From positions 1-57,019 of the forward strand of contig JAYMTF010000085.1 of the NCBI GenBank assembly GCA_036897485.1: a stretch of DNA of 57,019 bases, written 5' to 3'. The position numbers were made by a program, and so were the translations under genes. Positions within the stretch are counted from its first letter, which is position 1; each line of letters begins with the position of its first letter. The DNA comes from Pelargonium nanum (lineage: Eukaryota; Streptophyta; Magnoliopsida; Geraniales; Geraniaceae). Below the pieces are notes generated by a model that did not search any database, was not told the origin of the DNA, and worked only from the letters and a program-made list of their open reading frames with translations. Positions 13,421 to 26,880 of the stretch are shown here, one piece after another.

Positions 13421-16400
13421 TTTGCGAGTGCGGGATAGGGTTCTATTTTATGAGAGACCTATTGATCAATAAATTTCAAGTTGACGAATTAAAACATATT
13501 TTGATTCTTTTATTTTTTTATATTTGTAACTCAAAAATTCTGCTTTCGATCTATCTTAATACTTATACAACTTATAGGAGATATACCGTAGACTCTCTCC
13601 TAAGTATTTGACTCCTGTATTTTCACGTGGGGCAACCCCCTTGTACCACCTTAGAAACTAAAAAAGATGTTAGGAAAGACCCAAAGGCTCCTTTTATGGT
13701 ACTTTATAAGATATACTTTTATGCCCTACAGCTTACTTAAACTTAGCTCATTATAAGCGGTGTTTCCACCAAAAGTCAAAAGTTCGATAGAGAAATTCCT
13801 TTTTAGTTTAATAACATCAGATATATGGGAGGCACATAAAGTAAATAGAAGCTCTATTGCTATAAAATCCCTTAAAAATGAGGTCAGTATAATAGCTCAA
13901 CGGATCTATTCCCTAATTGTAAAAAAATAAGTAAACGGAAAAAGGTGCTTTGAGAGGATCTATTATTTAAGAATAAGAAAGATAACTTAAATTACCCTGC
14001 AATTAGAAAGTTCAGGTCGGTGCTCAGAATCTGCTAAAGCAAAAGAAAGTCTCAGATTTTAGTTATTCTATTTCTATAAGGAAGTCCTTATTTACGCTTT
14101 TAGTACTCTTCTCTGAAAGTTGGTATAGACTTATCGTAGAAATGAGCTAGGTAGTAAAAATTTTATTCTAACAAGTTCATAAAGTTAAATCAAATATTGA
14201 AACTATTCTATTTTTTAGGTTCACTAATCCTGACTATGCGGAATGAACAAAAAGCAGTTATTGAAGTACTGAAACGAGATCCAGGGCTGTGTATGCTAAG
14301 CACTAGGCTAAATATCCTGTAATTTAAATTCTATTTTAATATTAGAACTTTTATCCTATAGAAAAAGAAACAAGATTGGCATCAATTATCTAAGACTTAT
14401 TACCAGTATATCAGAAAAGTCAGTTATCCCATGGAGGAACTCCTTTTATTATAATAACTAGCCGAGATTATTAAAAAAAGGGCGGGAAAAACTCTTTAGA
14501 CTAAGTATTTCAATGAACAAATGAATTTAAATTACCACAGGACTATACCTAAAAACCTCTACGGGACTTAGATATCCTATTTCAAACTGGTATCTCTCAA
14601 CTTGCTAATTTAGGTTTGTGCAATTAATCAAAGTATCTAATATTATAGACCCATAAATATTATGTTTTATAAGAATTTATAAGAAGAAAATTGTCTCCGT
14701 TGCAGGTAATACCCAAATTGCGAGTGGAGCCTCTTAAGGAACCTAAATAGGTGTTAGTAGATCCGGATTTTTTCAAACAGGAAAGAACTCTTCAGCAAGG
14801 GTAGCTATAAAAGAGGGAATCTCTTTTCATTTTGCTTTATTAAATATTCAGAATATCTGGACTAGTACTGAGTCATTATAAGGGGTCCTTAAATTCTTTA
14901 TGAGAGCTTTGACTGCACTTAAACTTAGTTTGAATTGCTTTTGCTTGTAAGAGCTTCGGGGTTCCTTAACAAGGAAAGGGGGAATCCGTAAACCTTTAAA
15001 CCGCTTGTTAGCCTAGATTTTGAAGATAGATCTTGTACTACAACAAATAGCCGCGCACTCTATGTTTGAAGACTCTCATAAAGAGTCTCACTGTTGGACT
15101 TATGGCATAAAGCAATACCCGGATATGGGTACTTTTAGACAATACTAATAGCGAATCCACAGGGATTCTTTTACTACTAGACTAATTGCTTGCCCAATTT
15201 CGCAGCTGTTACAAGATACTTATTTGTAAAAACTGCATTATAAAGGGAGTAGAAAACTTGTACTTTATACTATATTTTTCTTTCTATTTTTTCAAATGTT
15301 TTACCAATATAGGAAGGCTCTTAGTCGTTGTCTCTCTAATAGGAGTCAAAATGAGTATCTGAACAAGCAAGTTAGGTACTATAATTTAGTATTTAGCGTG
15401 GAGGCTTAAAGTATATAGATGACTCAACTTTAAACTTGTTATTGTAAGCCATGGGGTGCCTTTATAAGAAAAACACTAGGGAAGAAAAGCTACTCGTTTT
15501 GTCTTTTTCCGAAACCCTGTACCCCACATTACTTTTTATATACCTCTGATAGGAAACTCTAGGATACCCTAATCAAAGTATGCGAACTATGCATATCTAT
15601 AAAATTCTATTTCCGAAAAGTAGAATATAAAAACCTTGTTTGTAAGACAAGTAAGAGTATAAACATGACTCTTAGCTAGACCATAAAGGAACTTTTGAAG
15701 AGTTTGTTGTTAGATAAAAAATACTAAGAATACGATCATAAGCCTATTAAAGGCAAAACGCGGAATTAGTAACTAGTTTCCGATACGATAGATAAAAGAT
15801 CTCTAAAAAAAGGGGAAATTTTATAACACACATCCGTTAATTAGATATACTTCTGTATAGTAATACAGGCATGATATGAAAAGCTCTTTTTCAATACGCC
15901 TTGAAACTAAAAGTTTCAATTTCATTACCAGTCTTCAAAATTATTTGGTATTCTGACTTAACTGCTCAAGACCTAGTAGGTGTATGTTAATTCTTTATAT
16001 TATACTTTTTCTTTTAGCTAGGGTTTCCAACGGGTAAACTTCCTTAAAAGTGTCTCCACAAGCTTATGTCCCGACTTTGTCAAGGTCACGAGTAGACTCC
16101 TTTTTAAGCAATTCCATAAAACTCTGTTAGCTATCAACTCTATTTCGAAAGTATGTGAACTAATAACCTTTTATTTGTATAATCCTTTCTAGATTAAAGT
16201 TTATAGCGAAATAATTCTTGAATTAATTAACTAGTCATAAGGTGCCCTTTGATCTTCAAAAAACTATTAAGCACTTTAATTTAAGGAAATACAAAATAAA
16301 TGAAGAGGGAGGCTCTTGACGAGGGGCTAATACAAACTTTAACTAAGTCTAAATTTTTTTTATATTGTAGAGTTTATCTTTACTATTTTTTGTATCTTAC

Positions 16401-19400
16401 CTTATGAGTCTTAGTCCCAATATTTATGAGTTAGTTCACTAGTCTAGCGGGTTCATAATATATAGTAGTAAGGAATGACTAAGAAGATAGATCTAACTTA
16501 ACTATTTCAGCATGATAGTACAATAGTCAATAATTTCTTATGCAATCCGTAAAGACTCGCTCTGTCTTTTATTACCAAGAAGTAAAACAGAAAGAAATTT
16601 TAGTTTAGTAGTCATAAAAAAGAGTTCTCAGTACAAGAGACAGAATATATACTTCATAAGAGTGTCATCTCATCTATGTGTTAGTACACCCTATAACTGA
16701 TCCGATCGTCCAAGGTTTAAAGCCTCTTCTAATGCTTTGTATTACACCTAAAAAATCCTTCTACATATACTCATTAAATTAAAAAGGGTTTGTCAATAGA
16801 ATAGATTAAAAAACGAATCGATGAGAAATGTAGGAGAGCTAAAAAAATGCGATAAGTATTCTCTTTGAAGTTTGGACATAGTAAAATATGCTACACTGAA
16901 AATTGAATACATATACAGTATTTCAAGCCTTTATCTTAGCTTTAACAATTTCATTACACTCCTCTGAGACATACCTAGTAACATTTTTTTATACCTGTCC
17001 GAGTTTTCTAGTTAGAGAGCTCTGGGATTAGCATTTCAGGTAATTTTTGAGTGTATTTTTATCTATAAGAAATCCCCTTTTTAATCACTATTTTCTTTCT
17101 ACCAGGGATTTCTTAATTCTTAGATCTTTTGTTTTAATGCTATTTTGAATACAAAAATTCTGTATTATGGGGGATTTTATGATTTTATGAAAAGAGATTC
17201 AAATTACCATGAGCTAAACTTCGTTAAACTAAAAACTTGGGGTTTACTTCTAATTTCAGAACTTTCCTAAATAGGAGGAGTAATAATAAGGCGGTTCTAA
17301 GCTCCTGCTTAGCACGGACACACCACACTTGAATACACTAGACTGTAGCTGTTCCTGAGCTTTCTTATCTGATAAAAATATATACTAAGGGACCCTTTTA
17401 TGTATCAGTTTTATAATACGGAAAATGGTAAGGCTTTACTATATCGTCCCCCTCAGAATTTACGAACCAACTAACCTAATAAAAACTCTTAACCTCTGTT
17501 AACTTAAACGAATTAAACTTACTACTTTGACTAAATTCCGTATTACTAATCTCGCCGTGTATTTGGGTTTGGTAAGAATCTTATGTTCAATCTTAATAAA
17601 AAAGATTACAAGGAAAACTTTTAAAAATAAAGTATTCAAGCTAACATGATTAAAAAGTACATCTATCTTGAAGTAGCTATTTCAAAACGGATGAACTAAT
17701 ACATGAACATGAGTATTCCTTTTCTTTAGTTTACCACTCAATTTCTGTTTAGAAAAAAAGCGAGAAATAATTAATAGGCCAGATATTGTTCTTAATGTGT
17801 GTTTACCAAAGCAAGGATCCAATTAACTTAGTGAAATTAGATATCAACAAGAGTAAAAACTAATGAATTCCTCATGAATAGTCTGGATTTTAATTATATT
17901 ATACCCCATCATACTAGTTTTGTAAATTTGTTACCTAATTCAACATTTTATTGAACAAACAACTTTACTTTTATAATGTTACTTTGAGTTTAATATCTAT
18001 ATAAAGCAATACCAAAGATAGGAGAATGCTGTTGCACTAGGCTTTCTTTACCTTATCAAGAGCTGGTACAACAAAGAGGATAAAAAACATAGTAAGAATA
18101 TAGGAGGTGTCTGGCCATATTCTGCGTCTCTCCTCGAAAAGGATACTCTAAAAGCCCGGTTAGAAGTGCCTATTCGAATAGCTTGTAGCCTTATGTCAAA
18201 ATTAAGGACCCTTTTGGGTTAGGGTATTATTGAAGTGTGTAATACATAACTAGAAGATATATTCCTATTATATATCTGCAAACTAATTAAAAAATCCACA
18301 AGTAATTCAGATTTATTGGAACCCTTATTCGAACAAATTCTTCCGTTAATCCCTATGGATTAAATTCATAAACCAAATTCGAACGAACGTCCGATCAGTC
18401 TTAAAATGGAGGTGATTCATAAAAAAAACTAATTTTAATGAAAAGGGATGCTGGATCCTTAGACTTGCCTCTAATCTTTGATGCATAAACTTATTTCTGG
18501 AGTTTAGACTGCTAGTAATTTCTGATGAACATATTTATTATTTAGCAAAAAACAAATAGAAAAGGCAAAAACCAGGTTACTTGCCTTAGCTCATTTAAAA
18601 CGGACACTAAAAATAGAATTTGTATGTTACGTTGCTTTGAAAAACGTATATAAAGAGAGTTTTGCGCGCATTAAAGGTATTCCTGCTTTCTATGTAATTC
18701 TTTATACACAGCCAATCGTTCTGGACAACGAAATATATAATTTTATCCTATAAATATAGCCTTACACGACCAATAATAAGGAATTAAATACTGACTTATC
18801 CCGGACCAAACAATGCCTCTTGCGGGTATTCATTCTTTATTCATTATAAAAACTAGACCTAATAAATTTCCTAAAAGTATCTCTTAAATTTTGTGTCTAA
18901 TTTAGAAATCTATAATCCTAAATAAGGTAAAAGGGACCTCTTGCCCAGGATTTATCCCGCACAAATAGAGGGAAATCCAAGTAAAATATAGCTAAACCTT
19001 GTCTTCAAATAAGAAAACCCCTTAAACAACAAGGAATTCTAAGGGTTTTATTTTCAGGGCTCGGAATAAAGCACTGGGTACCCAATCTACCAAGATTCTA
19101 TTACTAATTTACCGCAATAAGCTCAAAGTTCTACCTAAAGATTCAGAATACAAGGAGCATGGCTAACAAGAGGTGCTGTTAATACTGGATTGTATTCTTG
19201 CGTTTATTTTTAGTATACTAGGGAAAAGTTCTCCTGTTATAAGCCTCCATTTAAGTACTTGTCTGAAAATTTGTCAGGGTTTTTTGCCAAATGTAGTTAT
19301 TCTAACCCCTTTAAAGCTTAAAGCTAGGTATATTAATTACTTTAATCTGTAAAAACTCCCAAATTTACTGGGTTCTGCCTTAGGTTGCCCTTTTTCTTTA

Positions 19401-20900
19401 GGGCAACCCCTACTGGGGGCAGTCCTTTGTTTTATACACCCTATAAAATACTTGTGTATGGCTTTCTCCATTTATATTAAATACAAAAGGGAATAGTTGA
19501 CCTCTATTTAGTATGCTTTTTACTAAGCTTTCAGGAAAGCGTTAAGGCTTCAAGATGTAGAGACTTAGTCCTTAATATAAGATACTTTACTCGGCTGTAA
19601 GCTTTAAGATTATAGAATTTGTGTGGAAAGGAGGAATCCTAGATAGCTCTAAAAACGGGGCTGCTATATAGTAAAATTCCTGATGGATATATTGAATTAC
19701 TCAAATTGCAGGACTTGGCGAATTTCCTGTACTGAGATTAAGAAAAACTCTGAAAAACGTGTAACTATAGAAATCCTTGCACGTACTTGAACAATTAAAT
19801 TTAGCTGTTTTTGGACTTGCGATTTACCAAGAAAATTAGAAGGCTGAAGTTACGGCTTGACTGAATTGTAGAGTTAACCAAATGAAATGTAAGATTATAG
19901 ATCAGAATAAAGTATATCTATAAAAGCTACTAGCTATGTGTGAGCAAGTCTTCTTTGAAAGGTGATTGAGTACCTTCTTTCATCAGGAACATAGAGCCAT
20001 AATTTTGCTTTCATTTAATAAGAATTAAAATAATAAGGGGTCAATCCGATATAATCTAGAATATCTATGATGATAAAGTTAAGTTGCAATGCTTTGGCTA
20101 AGTTTAAATAAAAATTATGTAATAGAAAAAGTTAGACATATCTGGATTATTATATTAAAAACTATAGAAACTAATATCTATCCGGAATCTTATCAAAAAA
20201 CAGCGCTTCCTCAAGGACTTTGGTTTCTTATACTGAAAAAGGTTGCAGCTTTAGGGAATTTTATATATGCTCTATACATGTAGACGCCCCGGGTGGGTAA
20301 CTAAAAAGAATAGTACTTCTCTATGGATAGCTTATTCGATTGCTTTGTCAAATCATACTGTAGTTAAGTGTTGTAGTATTTCCAACTTGTTTTAGTTTTC
20401 AAGGATCAGAGGAGCGACCTTCTTGTCTTTCATGGAGTCCCGTTTCGGATAAACCTATACTTTATAAGAGTTTTATTTGTACAACAGAACTCTCGGATTA
20501 TAGTAAGCTTTTTCTTTATGCCTGATAAATAAAAAACCAAAAGGGCATTTGGTAGGTGTCCCTTTAGTTTTATGTGCCCGGAAGAGCTGAGGGACTTGTT
20601 ATATCTTATTTAAATTTATTTTGTTTTCCGTCTATCTTTTTAGATAGACTAAAGACTTTGTTTATACATTTCTTATTAATTGACCAGAGCGGGCGGCTGG
20701 TACAAGATATCTCAAAACTGCGGTTATTTAGCAAAAAGCCTTTTAGGAAACTTAGTAGGTATCCAGATATAGAATTATCCTAATTCAAGGCAGCGATTCT
20801 CTTATGTCTCATATGCCCATAATCTAGATTCAGGAGACATAAGTCAAACAAATTATAAATAAAGGTAAAAATCTGAACTTGTAATCTACCTAACCCGGGT
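13421..20900. other. AT-rich non-coding desert
   Basis: No gene recognised on either strand. It contains the 9-bp hairpin at 19383-19408. Confidence 0.6.
19383..19408. other. strong 9-bp hairpin
   Basis: GGTTGCCCT and AGGGCAACC pair perfectly around an 8-base loop TTTTCTTT. It is the most GC-rich perfect stem noticed in the window. It could mark an RNA 3' end or protect a transcript, but there is no recognised gene upstream. Confidence 0.55.
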
Positions 20901-21189
20901 TAAAACGAATAATTTAAAGCTCTAAGTTTAATTTATGGTATATACCCTCTTTGAAAAGGATATCAAAACTAATAAAACGCCCCTATCCTATTACGTAGGA
21001 CTCGCAATTAACCTTACAAAAACTCTATGCTGACAAGTATACAACCTTGTTTAACGCCTAGAGCTCTTTATCTAAAACTCGTTAATGGCTTTTAATTACA
21101 TTAAAACTCATGGTATACCTTTTAAAGTGCCTTGAATTGGAATCCCTCATATCAAATACCAAGGAATCCCTGACTTACCTATAAGCGAC

Positions 21190-21262
21190 TACCGCAAAGA
21201 ATCGACTCGAACCCATGACTGTTCCCGGTTGAATGGGTGATTGAGCACTCGAAATAAGAAGG
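21190..21262 (-). pseudogene. tRNA-like relic (T arm region)
   Basis: The minus strand contains GTGCTCAATCACCC, then ACAGTCATGGGTTCGAGTCG. This has the spacing of a D arm and a T arm of a tRNA, but no stem pairs cleanly and the tRNA identity cannot be given. It sits at the left edge of the pyrimidine-rich island. Confidence 0.35.
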
Positions 21263-21439
21263 TTTAAGAAAGAGTTGTTAAAGGTAAGGGAACTAGCTGA
21301 GAAAGAAACTGACTGTCTACTTGACTAGCTTTCAACTTCACTAACTTGGAAATACCTAACCTAGCTATTCTCTTGTAAAAGCCGATACTTGGTTATATCT
21401 CATTGGTTGAAACTTTACTGAAATTCTTAGAGCCTTTCA

Positions 21440-23620
21440 AATCAGCTATACCTATAACCCGGACTCTGTAGCTTATTAGGGTTCCCTGTACTTTGTAGCT
21501 TACTGTTAACCTTCTTATTCATAACTACGCCTCTCTTAGAAGCTTGACTCGTACCTATTACTGGAATCTCTATCCTCTTAAAAGCTATATTCTCTATCTG
21601 CTGTATCTTACACTGTATCATAGCTTCTTTCTTACTCATACCTGTACTTGCTTTCTTTAGAGCTAGGCCTAACTTGAAACCTCTCTTTCTAGACTCAATA
21701 GGATTCTTACTTAGAAAATCCCTATAGTTTAGTATCTATTACTAAGAAAGACTTTGCTTTGTAGAGATACCAAACGACTAATTGTTAAGGCACTTACTAC
21801 TCCATATCTGGCTATATTATATATTAACTAACTGTATTACTAACTTCGTGAGTTTAAAGGATATTTAGAGTCTAATAGATAGTACATGAATACCTTATAC
21901 CCACCAGCATAAACTTCTTACTGACTTGTTTGCTACTCTTACTCATAAACAGTTAAAACTGAGAGTTAGGAACTAGAATCTAGTCCCGAAATCCCCAATA
22001 CCCTAAAATAAACCCTTGAAACTCCTTTTTACTTTAAAACAGAACCCCCTTCAAAATACACAAATAGGAACTCTCCGGGCCCGAAAAACTCTTACCAATT
22101 TAATACTTTAGTACTGAAATCCCTACTACAAATCCCTGGGAACTCTTATCTAAACTAAAGTTGAGTAGCCTTCCCTGACAATTGCCTTCGAAAGTCTTTT
22201 ACCTTTCTCTCTTGTAAAACCTAGACTCGGCTCTATTTCATTATTTGCTTTCATAAATACTAAAACTTTCTTTAGAGCTATAACTTACTTCTTACTCTTA
22301 GTAGCAGTAGTCTCTCTTTTATAACCTAGACCTTTCCTAGCTATACCCGTACTCTGTATCTTATGAACTAGATTCTCTATTATATTCTTCGTGATACCTG
22401 TAGCTGGAATGTTACTAGGATTCCTACGGGGCTTTGTATTACTTGTCTTATAACCTCTTTGATAGTAGTTGTAGTTATAGTATATTCTAACTATTCAATT
22501 ACTCTTTATATTAGTATAGTAACAGGTAGTATCTAGTAGTGTTAGTAGTATAACGATTAGTTAAGGTATATTCCTTTTGTCCTTTTTGTAGCTAGCTATA
22601 GAGGAGTAAGCCCCATAGTACATAGGTAATTTATTCCAACTGCAGCGTAGCAGAGGGTAACGCATGATAGTGTATTGAGTATACCTACTTACCTTATAGC
22701 ACCCAACATCTTATTGACTTCTCTACCTTTCCTCAGAAATAGAAAAACTCTCATGACCTGAAAACTTCTACTTATCTTAGTCTTCTGGAGCTGAGTCTTC
22801 TTACTTGCTTTCTGTAACCCTACTTTGTTACTCCTGATAGCTTTCTTTGTCTTAATACCTAGAGCTATACTTGCTTTCATATTCCTAACTTTTTTAGTAC
22901 TATTAGCTATTAGTTAAGAAACCCCTACTATTTTATATCCCTTAGACCCCTATTTCCTGTAAATACCTCTGTAAAAGCAAAGAATGCAAGGAATTACAAT
23001 GCTTTCATGAGTATCACCGTCTGGGACACCTATAAAGAAGAAAAGTCTATAACTTAACCACTAGCTAACAGTTTAACGAAACAGAGAAACCTATCTTAAT
23101 TTGATAAAGAGTCTAGCAAACTTAACTAAAACTTTTCTTTTACTTCTTTACGGTAAATTCTTATTCCTTAATATTTTAGATCTTTTAAGGCTTACTTAGG
23201 ATTTCCCCTGCACCTGTTAACTCTTCCAATAACACCTAACTTCTACAAAAGACTTAAGAAACTCTTCCTACTCCTTGCTCTTAGAGGACTTTTACCCAGG
23301 CTTTCTATTTATATTTGTTCTTCTTTATCACCAAAACAACTCAATTCTTAGATCTTATTCCTTTTAGCTGGATCGGGAATTGAAAGCATATACTAGGTAT
23401 TAGTTGTATTAGTCTTTTTGAGGTAGATTCCTCCTGTTCCTTGTTGTTACTACTTTAGAGAAGATATAACCTTAGAGATAATAGTAATGGTTGTTGTTCC
23501 CGACTGTATGTAGCGGAAGAAGCTTATATAGTAAGATGAATATACCTACATACCCTATGACACCACCAACCCTTGTTTCATACATACTCTTCTTAATACC
23601 TGTAACTGTCCTATTCCTAT
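21440..23620 (-). repeat. degenerate interspersed repeat array (ACAGGTATTAAGAAG family)
   Basis: On the minus strand, related words recur at irregular spacing: ACAGGTATGAGTAAGAAAGA near 21645, ACAGGTATCACGAAGAATAT near 22400, CTAGGTATTAAGACAAAGAA near 22855 and ACAGGTATTAAGAAGAGTAT near 23595. A linked word, AAAGCAAGTA or AAGAAAGC next to TAGCTCTA, accompanies several of them: CTTTCTTTAGAGCTA occurs on the plus strand at both 21651 and 22267. The translated minus strand keeps similar peptides such as KASIALGIK and KLQSTG in some copies, but stops interrupt any long frame. I do not recognise the element. Confidence 0.5.
21770..21862 (+). repeat. dispersed repeat 1, copy C
   Basis: CCATATCTGGCTATATTATA and ACTGTATTACTAACTTCGTG match copy A over roughly 85 bases with a small insertion (ATTAACTA). 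It lies inside the pyrimidine-rich island 21 kb away from copies A and B. Confidence 0.6.
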
Positions 23621-23900
23621 AAGTCTTTGTCTTTACACAAAACGGCACCTACTCTCAATTTAGGTCTTAGTGTTTATCCTATAGTTTTTTCGTCTTTTTT
23701 TCCGTAATCTAAATAACCTAGTATTAAAATACAGGGTCTTAGTAATATATTAATTAAGGAGGGGTTTTCCTAATCAATTTATGAAAAAAGAATTCCTATT
23801 AATGTATAAATCACTTATATACAAATAGATTTAAATCATCCTTTTAAAAGTAGTTTAGTAATAAATAAAAAAATAAGCAGTTTTTTTCTTCTTAGTTAGA

Positions 23901-23970
23901 AAGTATTTAAAAGTGGTAAAGCACTGATTCAGAGAATCGGCATGCAAGGGTTCGAATCGGTTCATTTCAT
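23901..23970 (+). pseudogene. trnQ-like pseudogene
   Basis: The stretch AAGTGGTAAAGCA, an anticodon arm, then CGGCATGCAAGGGTTCGAAT follows plant mitochondrial tRNA-Gln (AAGTGGTAAGGCA ... CGGCATGCAAAGGTTCGAAT). The anticodon stem CTGAT/ATCGG pairs over five positions, but the loop is TCAGAGA. The invariant T at position 33 is lost and the Gln anticodon TTG is gone. The T stem AAGGG/CGGTT has two G-G clashes, and the acceptor pairs at about five of seven positions. It looks like a decayed copy rather than a re-assigned tRNA. Confidence 0.6.
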
Positions 23971-25218
23971 TACTAGGATTTAAGAAATTGCCCTCAATCA
24001 GTTTACTTTATTACTCTCTTCTATTCTTTAACACTAGTAAACCAGAGGAAATGTCATTCGGACCAATAAAAAGCTCAATACTATAATAGATACTTTTTCT
24101 AATAAGAGATTCCTTTCTACATAAGTGATTCTATATAAATAATTTTAGCAAATCCTGATTCGGAAATTCCTTATTAATCTATCTTTTCTCAAGAAAAGGG
24201 TATAGATAAGAGGTCCCTAGGTAAGGTTTTTGAGTATACACATGTTTGGAATTTTACAAGGGAAGCCCGGTAAAAGAGATAGAGTATAGTCATATCGAAG
24301 CTAATAGATACGTATGCGTATAAATTTGGGTATTCTAATCTAACAACAATTTCTAGGATTCAGATGAAGTATAAAGACATGGGGATTTCCGGTAGCCCCG
24401 TGCTATAATTCTCAAGTTCTCATTCTAAAAAACTAACAAACTTGCATGAAACTAAGTAATTTAATGAAAATCGGTTTAAAAGGCAACCTTCTTACTGAAA
24501 CAAATCAAATATCCAGGAAACTCTCTCAAAAGGCATGATAGTAAATAGATAATAAAAATATAAGTCTATAAGAGTCAAATATAAATAAAGGAAGCCAACT
24601 TAAATAGAATAATAAATAATAGAGATAGGTAAAGCCTGTCTCCTAAGTACTGTTTTTGTATTTTAAAATAATAAGGCTGGCCCTAGTTAGTACGAAGTGT
24701 ATAATTCCTCGAAAGGTTAAAAGGAGGAGTCGCGTACTTAAAAGGGTTTTTTTCTTATTAAGTAGTTTTGATAATAGGTGCTGCTATTTTACTTAATTCC
24801 TTAACTGCTGTTTTCTTAATAATGAATCCCAGTATAGACTTTCTAAGTTTTTAGTAAGGGGGTGTAACAGTATAAATTGAGCTATATATTTAATTCGAGA
24901 ATCGTTACTAGAATAAGTAGTCAATTAAATATAAAATGTCTTTTGGTAACCAGGATTTCCCCCGCTCATCTTTAATCAAATATATCTTTATAATACAGGG
25001 GCTCTAATAACAAGAAATTTGGGCATAGGTCCTCTACCTACAGCCAACCGGAGCCGAATCAGACTCAGTCTTTTATTTACATTTACCGGCTTTTGGAATG
25101 AATTATTGCATAAGATGGAAAATGGACTCTAGAAACTGAGAATAGGATAGCTTTCTTGTCATTCTTATAAGAGTTGGCAAAGCTCTTACAGGAATTTCAA
25201 CGATCATTACCACAACTA

Positions 25219-25292
25219 AAATGCTAAGACTGACCGATTAGAACCAATGACACGAAGACCTTCAGGCTTTTGCTCTACCAAAGAATTCTAAG
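25219..25292 (-). pseudogene. plastid-type trnF(GAA)-like pseudogene
   Basis: On the minus strand TTTGGTAGAGCA, GCCTGAAGG, TCTTCGTGTCATTGGTTC and TAATC follow plastid tRNA-Phe (CTGGTAGAGCA, GACTGAAAA, TCCTCGTGTCACCAGTTC, AAATC). The GAA anticodon is still legible in CTGAAGG. The anticodon stem has about two mismatches, the T stem is mostly unpaired and the acceptor is gone. Plastid-derived trnF is common in plant mitochondria. This copy is too decayed to work. Confidence 0.5.
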
Positions 25293-25497
25293 GTCTCGAA
25301 CTGATATCTCATTTCTAAAGCTTTAGACTGGACTTCTAAGGCTTTCATAGCTAGGAGATCTTAAATGCTTCGATCAAAAGGATGTCCAATTCATATGTCG
25401 AAAAAAAGAACTCTTAATTATTAATTAAGTGATTCTTTAACAAAAGCTGGAACTTGGCAGATGGATTTGAAAGGGAGAGGGACTCTCTAGGACGACA

Positions 25498-25680
25498 GGA
25501 CTGTAACCGACGGCATTCCATTTCAATTAATCCGATTTACTTGCTCAAAAATAGTTATCTATTCTCATTAATTAATTATTCTACTATTCTTGTTACCATT
25601 CATACACCTACAATAGGGTAGGTTATATACTTTACTAGATTGCTAATATTATTATTCTATCTAAGAGATTCTTATTCCGG
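25498..25680 (+). repeat. dispersed repeat 2, copy E
   Basis: ATCCGATTTACTTGC, TTGTTACCATTCATACACC, ATAGGGTAGGTTATATAC and TAGATTGCTAATATT follow copy D in the same order and orientation, with insertions that make it longer. The left flank AGGACTGTAACCGACGGCAT aligns with copy D's AGGACTTGAACCTTAAGAAA. Confidence 0.6.
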
Positions 25681-25729
25681 GTTTACGGTTACGCTTTCTA
25701 ATAGAGCCCTAATGATTCCAGATTAAAGA

Positions 25730-25870
25730 GTCAAAAAAACTATAACACAATAACAATTACTAATACATATAATACTAAATACACTAACACTATAAGAACT
25801 ATAATACCAATCTATTATACTAGATTATTAAAAATTAAAACTAATTATTAAAACTATAAGAATATTCTCT
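25730..25870. repeat. A-rich low-complexity block
   Basis: Loose repeats of ACTATAAGAA, ATAATACTAA and AATTAAAACTAATTATTAAAA form an A-rich block immediately after dispersed repeat copy E. Its texture differs from both the island and the surrounding desert. Confidence 0.45.
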
Positions 25871-26814
25871 ATAGAATACAGTAACTACAAGAGCTACAGG
25901 CTGCGGGAGGGCTCGTAAAACTAGTAAGAGTTTAGCTACGAAGAAAGGCCTTTTTAAGATTAGGCTTAGGATACAAAGTAAAAGTCAAGGTTCTAAGAGG
26001 CTTCTAGTTCTAAGGAAAGAGAGCAGTTTTGAGGGTTAAGATAGAGATTTCCTAGTTGTATTTTTATTAGTCTTAATAGTGTTGTGGGATTAGAACGTAT
26101 TGTCATAGTAAACTGTGTTATAAATGATGAGTATAGAGAAGGCAATATATCTTGCTTGCTAGCTATTTAATCTAAATAATTAATGGAAGAAAGATAAGCA
26201 ATAAGGTAATTCCCGATAATAAAGACACTAGGGATTCTAAAGAACTGTGAAATTTATGTAAGGATAAGAGTACGTCTATTAAATATTAAAACTTAACGCT
26301 TTTTGGTACTTAACTATAAAGGAGTAAGATATACTCTAATTAAATTGAGAATAATAAATGGATTCTTGAGGCTCACGGGGAGCCCCTGGGTGTTCTAGGT
26401 TATTTACTCTTATACTTATATTTTTTTAATCCAAGTTTTTCGGTGGGGTGCTACTTCGGAAAGGGTTATCACGAGCTATTTGTACTCAAATTACTTGCTA
26501 TTAAGAAGGGTTACAATACTACTGTATAAGTATTACTTCTTGTTGTATAAATCCGGTTTAACAAAGAATACAAAGCCTAACTCATTTTTCCTCTAAACTC
26601 CTTGACTATATATAAGCTACTCATTCTTACATTTGTTAATTAATTAGTTACTTGTTCCGAAGATCTAGGAATTGTTTACTTCTTTTAGATACGATTTTGT
26701 GTTTTGCTTCTTATATAATAGATGCTCTTTTTCTTCTAGGATTAAAAAAGTTTCACTCACCTATCACCTAACCGACACAGTAAAGACTACAATAAACCGG
26801 GCTATACTAGATTC

Positions 26815-26880
26815 TTATACCGGTTGGTAGAGCACTTGGCTGTGAAAAGAAGATACGTGGGTTCGAGGCTAGAGCTTTAC
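26815..26880 (+). pseudogene. tRNA-like relic
   Basis: GGTTGGTAGAGCACTTGGC followed by TGTGAAAAG and ACGTGGGTTCGAGGC has D-arm, anticodon-arm and T-arm words at normal tRNA spacing. The anticodon stem does not pair (CTTGG against AAGAA). CTGTGAA would read GTG (His), but the identity is uncertain. The left half, GTTGGTAGAGCACTTGGCTGTG, resembles the relic at 28325. Confidence 0.4.

Noticed and set aside
21442-21639. Lysine-rich 65-codon minus-strand ORF
   Set aside because: The composition reflects the purine-rich repeat array on that strand. It is described as a repeat rather than a gene.
22689-22880. Lysine-rich 63-codon minus-strand ORF
   Set aside because: Same repeat array; no known protein motif and no long frame around it.
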